64,000 nucleotides of DNA from the NCBI GenBank assembly GCA_038502055.1, contig JAXRKN010000030.1:558001-622000 (forward strand). The letters are read 5' to 3'. Position 1 is the stretch's first letter. Every line of letters begins with the position of its first letter. Both the position numbers and the translations under genes were made by a program. Positions 57,414 to 64,000 of this stretch are shown in pieces. The stretch is from Tanytarsus gracilentus. Taxonomy: Eukaryota; Arthropoda; Insecta; Diptera; Chironomidae. A model generated the notes under the pieces. That model was given only the letters and a program-made list of their open reading frames with translations. It ran no database searches and was not told the DNA's origin.

Positions 57414-58720
57414 TTAGGCTTTTTCGCGATCGAGCGGCAACTGTTTGAGCTGCAAAATGATGATGCGCATTCGACTATTATCTTTCAGCGACTTGTTTGC
57501 TTTGGTTGATTGGCTAAAGTCACAAAGCTTAGCAATCCGCTCCCACTCGGTGCCGGGCTCGATTTCATCGGTTTCAGCAACACATTCTTTCTCGGCATTC
57601 CTGTAATGCGGATTTAAGGTTTAATTCGGTTTTTAAAATTAATAATTAATTGTGACATACTTAGCGGATTCCCTGAGGTTAGTGAAAACAAGCCGAATTT
57701 TGTTAGTTAAATAATTAAAAATATTTCATGAATTTTTTCCCCCAAAATTCAAAATCCAAACTCACCTATTCATATTTTTCGTCTTCCCGATCGTCTCTTC
57801 ATGTCTTTTGTACCATTCTTCAAGTTCTTTTTCTGCTTGTTTTCTGAGAACCTCCTTAGACTTTTCCTCAGCCGCGTCTTTCTCTTGGAGTCTCAACTGC
57901 TGATCTTCTCGCCACTTTTTTATTTTCTCGGGTACTTCTGATGATGCGAGTTGATGAGCTAAAAATATGAGGAGGTTGTTAAGGTTTTAAATGAATTTTA
58001 TAGAAGGTGAGAGGTAGTGGTTTTAGACGGTATCCCGGAATCAAAATTCCTCGGGGAATCCCGGATAGTTTTACTCCCGAGATCCCGAAATTTGAAATCC
58101 CGGAATTTTTGAAAGCTCACTGAGATGATGATTTTTAAAAAATAAATTTTAACTTACATTTGTACATAAAATCATCGCCACTATCGTTACCTAAAAATAT
58201 AGAAAATATTTTAAAATAGTTCATCAATAAATTCTGAAAATAAACTAGACAAAACACAAATTTTTGGTCACAGCCAGACATACAGAAAGTCAATTTGATT
58301 TTTCTCCTTTAAAATTTGTCAAAAAATTTGATTATAATTTAATTTTTGTGCACCTTCCCTGTTTGCACATATGGCCTGATTGAAGGCTGACCTCTTTTTA
58401 CTTTGTGCAAACAGGGTATTAAGCTTAAAAAATCAATTTCAATACAAAAGCGATTTTTTTGAAGGGATTTAATGAAAATCTCAAAGTTTTTTTAAGTTTT
58501 CATTTAAATTAAGTTTAATTTAAAGTTCGTCTCACCTTGATTTTGTTGTCCATCTGGAAATCCATCTCCGTTTTCTAAAATTTAAAGATTTTTTTTTAAA
58601 AATGTTGAAAAATTATTTTTTTTTCGTAAGTTCACCTAGGAACGCTTGCGGAATTTCACTTTCGAGTCCAGCCAGTCCATCTTTTTCACGCGCAAGAAAA
58701 TCCTCAACCAAATCGCTCAT
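57414..58720 (-). CDS. Clc: Clathrin light chain
   Basis: Exons 58636-58720, 58536-58574, 58158-58190, 57766-57958, 57661-57672 and 57414-57600 give 182 residues. It binds the clathrin heavy-chain hub and regulates coat assembly. The acidic N-terminus MSDLVEDFLAREKDGLAGLE carries the conserved family start, followed by a Gly/Asp-rich segment, the heavy-chain-binding helix (KWREDQQLRLQEKDAAEEKS, KELEEWYKRHEETIGKTKN) and a C-terminus with EPGTEWERIAKLCDF. The fifth exon is a 12-nt microexon (GGAATCCGCTAA) that supplies RESAK, conserved in the fly protein. Intron 2 contains a 13-bp inverted repeat. Confidence 0.95.
58024..58121. mobile_element. TCCCGGG-family repeat in Clc intron 3
   Basis: Runs TAGACGGTATCCCGGAATC to AAATCCCGGAATTTTTGAAA with GAATCCCGG repeats inside. 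It matches the family at 54063 in reverse orientation at its right end (TTTTTGAAAGCTC). Confidence 0.6.
58357..58416. repeat. 13-bp perfect inverted repeat in Clc intron 2
   Basis: CCCTGTTTGCACA at 58357-58369 is the exact reverse complement of TGTGCAAACAGGG at 58404-58416, with a 34-bp, less AT-rich loop. It could be a minimal transposon footprint or a structured intron element. No flanking duplication was recognised. Confidence 0.7.
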
Positions 58721-58865
58721 TTTTGCCTTTAAAATATTTTAAATCACACTTTTTAGAATTTATTATTCTTTTTTTTGAGATTCGTATGAGTGAGGGGTGG
58801 GGTTTTGCGTTGCAGAAAATTGACATTCAGTCACATGCGAGTCAGCCATTGAAAATAGAGAAATA
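58721..58865. promoter_or_regulatory. 145-bp divergent promoter, Clc / PEBP
   Basis: The start codons of the two divergent genes are only 145 bp apart, so both leaders and core promoters must fit here. No TATA box is obvious; GCGAGTCAGCCATTG and GTGAGGGGTGGGGTT are the only less AT-rich strings. Confidence 0.6.
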
Positions 58866-59683
58866 ATGTTGCCGGTTCGAGTGCTTCGCCAATCAATTAA
58901 TTTCAATCTCGTCAAATTAATTTCGACAACGGCAATTCGTAAAATGCCGTTCGATAATCATGAAATTGTGCCCGACGTCATTCCATTGGCACCAAAGCAT
59001 GTCGTGAAAGTTGACTACAAGTCGGGAGGTGAGCGAGATTAAAGTTTAATAATTTCTAAAATTAATCGCACTTTTTTATGTCTGTGTTAGTTTCCGTCAA
59101 TTTGGGAAATATTTTGACACCAACGCAAGTTAAAGATCCACCGACGGTCAGTTGGGACGCAGAAGATGGAGCTTTTTATACTTTGTGCATGACCGATCCT
59201 GATGTGAGTTTATTTAAGCAAATATTTTTGGAATCCTGGATTCTCCGTCAAAAATTGTTCCCCGGGAATTCCCGTCCACGAGGATGGATGCCTACTAAAT
59301 ATTTTTAACAAATTTTTCATAATTAAACCTTTTTTTAGGCTCCATCGCGCACTGACCCTCAGTACCGTGAGTGGCATCATTGGCTTATCTCAAATATTCC
59401 CGGCAACGACATCTCGAAAGGTGAAATTTTGAGCGAATACGTCGGCTCAGGACCTCCAGAAAAAACAGGACTTCATCGCTACGTTTTTCTCGTCTACAAG
59501 CAACCTGGAAAATTAACTTTTGATGAGCCTCGATTGACGAATCGATCAGGCGACAATCGAGGATGCTTTAAGATTCAAAAGTTTGTTGAGAAATATTCTT
59601 TGGGCGCTCCGATTGCCGGCAACTTTTATCAAGCCGAGTGGGATGACTACGTACCTGAATTGTATAAACAACTTGGTGCTTAA
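58866..59683 (+). CDS. Phosphatidylethanolamine-binding protein (PEBP/RKIP family)
   Basis: Exons 58866-59028, 59091-59203 and 59339-59683 give 206 residues. The core has the family signature around LCMTDPDAPSRTDPQYREWH, then HWLISNIPG, YVGSGPPEKTGLHRYVFLVY and GCFKIQKFVEKYSLGAPIAG. These form the anion-binding pocket for phosphoethanolamine-like ligands; relatives inhibit Raf or act in immunity. About 32 residues before MPFDNHE are basic and hydrophobic (MLPVRVLRQSINFNLVKLIS) and resemble a mitochondrial presequence; alternatively, translation may begin at that second Met to give a cytosolic 174-residue form. Intron 2 contains a TCCCGGG-type remnant. Confidence 0.93.
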
Positions 59684-60183
59684 AATTATCAGCAGAAAAA
59701 CGTCAAAGAGCAAGTCAAAGTTCAACAAAAGTTATTTTTGAAAGTTTGAAAATTGTTTTTAAATATTTGAACCAATAACAGGTCCATTAATATTAATAGA
59801 TTTGCCACAGTTTAAAATTTGCTTTTAAATAAAAAAAAATAGATTTCATCTTTTGACCGAAAAAATTAAATAAAGATGAGAAAATTTAAATTTAGCATTT
59901 AAATTTTTTTAAACAGACTTTGAATTAATTTTTTTTTAAATTTTTAAAAATTATTTGAAAATTATTAAAAAAAATTAATTTTAATATTCTTCAAGTTGGA
60001 TTCAGTTGCAAGTTTCGAAAAAAGAAGAAGATTTAAAAAAATATTCACAAATATAAATTTTAGGTAACCGTCTATGAGGATTTTGCGCGGTAGTCACTCG
60101 AAGGAATTTCATGAACTCTTCACGTTAAGAAAATAAAACTAAAAAAAATTATTTAAAAGATCTCAGAACTCCAAATTACAAAA
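59684..60183. other. Spacer, no gene seen
   Basis: 3' flank of the PEBP gene with AATAAA-like signals near 59828 and 59869, then leader of the four-TM gene (less AT-rich TAACCGTCTATGAGGATTTTG at about 60063). Confidence 0.45.
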
Positions 60184-60978
60184 ATGCAAAGATTAAGGAA
60201 TGGATGCTGTGGATGTTCGTTAAGAACGACTGGATTAACGATAGCGATGTGAGTAAAATGAAATTATTGATATAAAAAAATTTGAGAAAGGTCGTGAAGG
60301 TTGTTTAAAAAGAGAGAAAAAATTTATAGTGCAATTTTCGAGTACAAAAAAAATTTGGCACCGAAATTAAATTTTGCCGGTTTTATTAAAGTTATAAAAA
60401 AAATGATTTTAAATTTTTTAATTTAAGGCTCGGAATAGTCGCCAGTACGCTCTTACTCATGTACATGATTTTCGCTTTAGGAAACATGCAAAAGTTCTGC
60501 AAGCAAATTTTTTACGGTGGAACTTTTGCGAAAGAAAATTGTGAAGATTGTCGTGAGTGAAATTGATTATTCACGATTAAAAATGATTTTTAAAATAAAT
60601 TTTAGAATTAACTTCTGCAAGAATTCGAGGAATTTTGATGTCAATCGGAGGAATTTTCAGCTTAGGTGTTCACACAGCTTTAGAAGTTGGCATCAGTAAA
60701 GTGAGTTTTAAAAATTTATTTATCCACCAAGATGAATTTTAATTTTTTTACATCCCCTCAAGAACAAACCATTCTTGGTCACATTGTACATTATCGTTGA
60801 CATCGCATCCGCAATTTTACTCACGATAATCGGAACTATTTTCTTAGCCATGGAACTTTTACCAATTGCACCAGCTGTGATCGCATTAATAACTCTAAAC
60901 ATTTTCAACTTCTACCTCGTTTTCATTCTTTACTCGCTGAAATGTAAAATAGAGGAAGGAAAAATTGATCAAGTTTGA
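60184..60978 (+). CDS. Four-TM small protein, YSLKC-EE family, member 4
   Basis: Exons 60184-60248, 60428-60552, 60606-60700 and 60763-60978 give 166 residues with intron phases 2-1-0. N-terminus MQRLRNGCCGCSLRTTGLTI, then MLGIVASTLLLMYMIFALGN, a loop with FCKQ...CEDC, TM2 (GILMSIGGIFSLGVHTALEV), TM3 (LYIIVDIASAILLTIIGTIF) and TM4 ending in LYSLKCKIEEGK. Its closest relative in the window is member 3 at 41822, some 18 kb away, so the family is dispersed rather than strictly tandem. Function unknown. Confidence 0.86.
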
Positions 60979-61070
60979 TAAAATTAAAATAAAATATTTT
61001 AAATGGAAATTATTTTAATTTACCCTTCGCGACACGTTTAAGTATTGACAATTTTATCGCACCATAGACT

Positions 61071-62866
61071 TTAAAATTGAAATGTTGACGAATTCTCGAC
61101 ATTCTCATTCAACCAAGTTCTTCGATTTCTTCTTCCCTCATCCTTTGTTTTCCAGCATGCTTTTTTCATGTGCCTCCTGAGAATGTCTTTTGACTTAAAG
61201 CTCATTCCACATCCCTCATTCGTACACATAAAAGGTCGATCCTTGGAATGAGTCGTTAGATGTCTTTCGAGTCCTCTCGGCAAAACAAATCTCATTGGAC
61301 ACTGATGACATTGAAAGTCGCGGATGTCATTGTGGCGCTTCATGTGAGTTTCATAAGTGCCCTTACTACCCTGAAAGATTTTACCACAAATATGGCAAAT
61401 TGTTTTTGTTTGGTTGTGTTGAGTTGTCCTAAAATGAGAAGGAGAAAAAAATTAGTAAAAGATTTAAATTATAAATTCAAGTCTCTCACATGTGAGTTTG
61501 AAGTTTTTCCTCATTAATAAATCGTCTCGAACATTGGCTGCATTTTATTGGATAGTCCTCCTCTCTTATTCTCTTCCTATGTATGTCCATGTGCATTCGC
61601 ATCGAATTAAAATGAATAAACTTTTTGCCGCACACGTCGCAGTGAAAGATTTCATCAAATTCCGCCTCGTGCATCGTGACTAAATGTCGCTCGTATCTGT
61701 ACTTACTTCCATTCAGATTAGCATTAAAATTCTGATTGCAAAACTTGCAAATTTCATCGTTTTGCTCACCTTGTGGGGGTTTCGGCAATCGCGATGAAAT
61801 TTCAACGTCACCTTCACATTTTTCATGGAACTTAACAAAGTGTCGATACAAAATTTGAGCGTTAATGAATTTCTTGTCGCATTCACTGCACGAATGTTGC
61901 AACTCGTTAAGATGAATTCTTTGATAATGTCGATGAAGACTTTGAGTTTTTGAGAAAATTGAATCGCAAAACTCGCACCGAAAGCCTGAAACAATGCGAT
62001 GTGCTCTTTTGATGTGCGAAACGAGTGAATCCTTATCCTCAAATGACTCGCCGCACTCATTGCACGTTGACTCATCCAATTCACTTTTAAGATGTCTCTT
62101 AATTTCCATCTCTAAAATCTCTTCTTGAGGCTTCTGGATGTGTTCTTTGAACTCGTGAGTTTTTAATCGAGCTTCGGACGCAAATCTATAAGTGCAGCGA
62201 TCGCACTTGAACGAAAGACTTTCATCGTGATATCGGCGAATGTGGCGTGAAAGATTTTTTCGTTGTGAAACACTTGTGTCGCAGATTGGACATTGAGCTG
62301 GTCTATTGCAGAACTGACTTTTTGATCGACCCTCGTGAGCGTCTCTAAAATCATTTATTAGCATGATAAAGTTAGAATTTTATGGAAATCTACCTAACGT
62401 GCTTTGTGTGATGACTCTTTGTGCTGAATTTTCGTCCACAATATTCACATGTGAATTCATCGCGAGACTTTTTAGCTTTCGGCTCGTAATTTACAATTGG
62501 ATAGTAATCTTCATCGCCATTGTCCTCACTTGAATCACATTCGCTCTCGATTTTGTTTTCAGTTTCGAAAAAAATCGACTGAATTGGATCAAGTTCTTTT
62601 TTGATGACAATCGCTTCTGGATGTTGCTGGATCTCATTTGAACGGAAATTTATGTCACTCTGAATACTTTTCTCTCGCAATTTGACGGCGTCGATGACTA
62701 TTTTGAGACAAATCGAGCAGATTTGTTGTGGAAGCGAATCGTTTATTTCAATTTTTATTGGGCAAATTATTGTTATCAAATCTACGACGACTCGACCCGA
62801 TTTTAAGCTGAACACTGATGTTAGTAAACTTGATTGTGTTGCGCAGAGTCGACAGGATGAGTCCAT
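61071..62866 (-). CDS. ZAD-domain C2H2 zinc-finger transcription factor
   Basis: Exons 62394-62866, 61490-62344 and 61071-61428 give 561 residues. The N-terminal zinc-finger-associated domain shows CRLC and CSIC pairs in the first 60 residues; ZADs dimerise and are a dipteran specialty. A linker with an acidic stretch (ESECDSSEDNGDEDYYP) and IKKE sites, candidates for sumoylation, follows. About ten C2H2 fingers come next, such as CPICDTSVSQRKNLSRHIRR, CNECGESFEDKDSLVSHIKR, CDVCGKKFIHFNSMRMHMD and CHQCPMRFVLPRGLERHLTT. A nuclear, sequence-specific DNA-binding regulator. Orthology to a named fly gene cannot be assigned. Confidence 0.95.
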
Positions 62867-63558
62867 TATATTGATTTTTAGCTTTTTATTGATTAATTTG
62901 AATTATTTTTCCAATATTTTGTAAATAAGAGAAAAAATATTTTCCATCTTTTATTTTTGAAGCAAATTCAAAAATTTTTAAGCCGCTAAAAAAATTCGTG
63001 ATAAAATTGATAATTTTTCTCAAAAGTTTTTAGCGTAACCCAACAAAGTTTTAATTAATTCTCTAATCATTTATTTTTTAATTTGATGATGTTTGATTCA
63101 ATAACAAACAGTTTGTCAAGAATTAATTCTTAATTTAAGGGAATAAAAAGTGATGACGAATTTTCGGGATATATAAGAATGAACTTGTAAAAACTCATCA
63201 CACTATTATAATTGACATTTGCAATAAATAGTACTTAAAAATATTTTTCCGCCTCGACACAGTTATCTGAAATACAAAAGTATTTTATTTGTCAGGAGTG
63301 CAATCTATAAAAGAATTCAGCTGAAATGATAAAAGATAACAAAAGGTGTGCATTTCATTTCATTAAATATAAACGCAACCTATCGAAGCTGAGCAGTGCA
63401 TTACAAATTTTTGTGAAACGCAGAAATGTAAAAAATATATTCCGAAATCATTAACAATTTAATCCGAGTCTTCCTGAAATCAAGAAAATTATTAGATTTA
63501 ACTCAAGACGATTTTAAATATTTTTTTGAAGTAACAAAATTTGACAAATTTTTAAATC
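62867..63558. other. Divergent spacer at right end
   Basis: Upstream of the ZAD gene. Mostly AT-rich, with a TATA-like promoter at 63170 pointing right. No coding sequence identified. Confidence 0.45.
63170..63177 (+). promoter_or_regulatory. TATA-box-like promoter element
   Basis: TATATAAG within GGGATATATAAGAATG, about 25-30 bp ahead of a possible initiator (ACTCATCACACT). In a region this AT-rich chance matches are common, but position upstream of a possible first exon at 63559 is consistent. Confidence 0.35.
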
Positions 63559-63673
63559 ATGTCAGGTCTCGCAAAGCTAATAAATGATAAAGCACCGACT
63601 GCAATTATTAAAAAAAAAATTGAAGAATATAATGGTGTATCTTTAAATATTGCCGAGCATGTCTTTCACTACG
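63559..63673 (+). CDS. Candidate first coding exon of an unrecognised gene
   Basis: ATG at 63559 opens 38 codons (MSGLAKLINDKAPTAIIKKK, then IEEYNGVSLNIAEHVFHY) up to a donor-like G|GTAATA. Codon composition looks protein-like, and the leader before it has less AT-rich stretches. No following exon is seen inside the window, and I do not recognise the protein. Confidence 0.4.
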
Positions 63674-63796
63674 GTAATAATAATAAATTTTAAAAAAAAA
63701 AAGGAAAACATGTCTTCCGTTTATAAAAAATTAAGTAAAAATCATTAAAAAATAAATAGAAAAATAAAACAATATTTTATTTTAAAAGCAACATAC

Positions 63797-64000
63797 CCTT
63801 AAGCACTTTGTCAACTCTTGCCTTTAGCATGATTACCTCATAATTAGCAAACTTTACAATTATCTCAATTCGCAGTAAAATCTTTAGAAACATTTAAAAT
63901 AAATAGAAAGAGAGCATGAGACGATTTTTAGGAGCTAAAACTTTAAGCCAGCAAAACACTTTGTTCATACTCTCGTCGATGTCTTCGGTTGTGAAATTAA
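63797..64000 (-). CDS. Candidate exons of a gene entering from the right edge
   Basis: On the minus strand, 64000 downward reads NFTTEDIDESMNKVFCWLK followed by a possible GTTTTA donor; after an AAAG acceptor near 63883, ILLRIEIIVKFANYEVIMLK then ARVDKVLKG runs to a GTATGT donor at 63796. The frames are short, and the splice sites only fair. Listed so that the edge is not treated as empty. Confidence 0.25.

Noticed and set aside
61260..61683. Plus-strand frames opposite the zinc fingers
   Set aside because: Antisense shadows of repeated C2H2 codons; no start context or domains.
1..64000. tRNA, rRNA, CRISPR arrays, bacterial operons or viral genes
   Set aside because: None recognised on either strand; repeats present are inverted-repeat elements or tandem repeats without spacer structure, and all genes are spliced insect-type genes or simple single-exon genes.

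Overview
The window is AT-rich animal DNA. It carries short genes, many GT-AG introns of about 50-200 bp and a dense scatter of small inverted-repeat elements. The gene set (janus-A phosphohistidine phosphatase, pickpocket-type DEG/ENaC channel, a divergent ionotropic receptor, 7tm gustatory-type receptors, ZAD zinc finger, clan-3 type P450) points to an insect, most likely a nematoceran fly such as a chironomid midge. The species is an inference. Exon models were built by hand from splice sites; nearly all close to an exact multiple of three, which is the main internal check.

Layout. 1-750: 5' part of a P450 (-), followed by a broken P450 relic. 1.3-4.2 kb: two tandem gustatory-receptor-like genes (+). 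4.7-15.3 kb: Chchd2-like (+), Prpsap (-), a secreted serine protease fused to a leucine-rich-repeat tail (-), Vps33B (-) and Cog6 (+), the last two divergent. 15.4-19.3 kb: two paralogous four-TM proteins and a MARVEL/snakeskin-like protein (all -). 20.1-25.1 kb: pickpocket channel, janA and Hsdl2-like dehydrogenase (+). 25.4-27.3 kb: ionotropic receptor (-). 27.7-30.7 kb: FAM136A, with its promoter and first exon present twice around another four-TM gene and a transposon. 30.9-32.6 kb: BCKDH E1-beta. 34.1-39.7 kb: insulin receptor (10 coding exons). 41.8-47 kb: a four-TM paralogue, an intronless C-type-lectin-like secreted protein and an unrelated four-TM protein. 47.4-52.4 kb: a secreted Cys-containing protein and a small VPYPV protein (-). 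53.4-55 kb: a degenerate ELOVL. 57.4-62.9 kb: clathrin light chain (-), PEBP (+), a fifth four-TM paralogue (+) and a ZAD-C2H2 factor (-). The right edge has only weak exon candidates.

The genes do not form a pathway; most are housekeeping (endosome/Golgi trafficking, mitochondrial, nucleotide and amino-acid metabolism) mixed with sensory and secreted genes. The main unexplained structure is (i) at least four families of non-autonomous, hAT-like elements, several with exact 8-bp target duplications, (ii) five four-TM paralogues on both strands that share intron phases 2-1-0, (iii) the protease-LRR fusion, and (iv) the duplicated FAM136A promoter-exon. No transposase, tRNA, rRNA or CRISPR array was seen.
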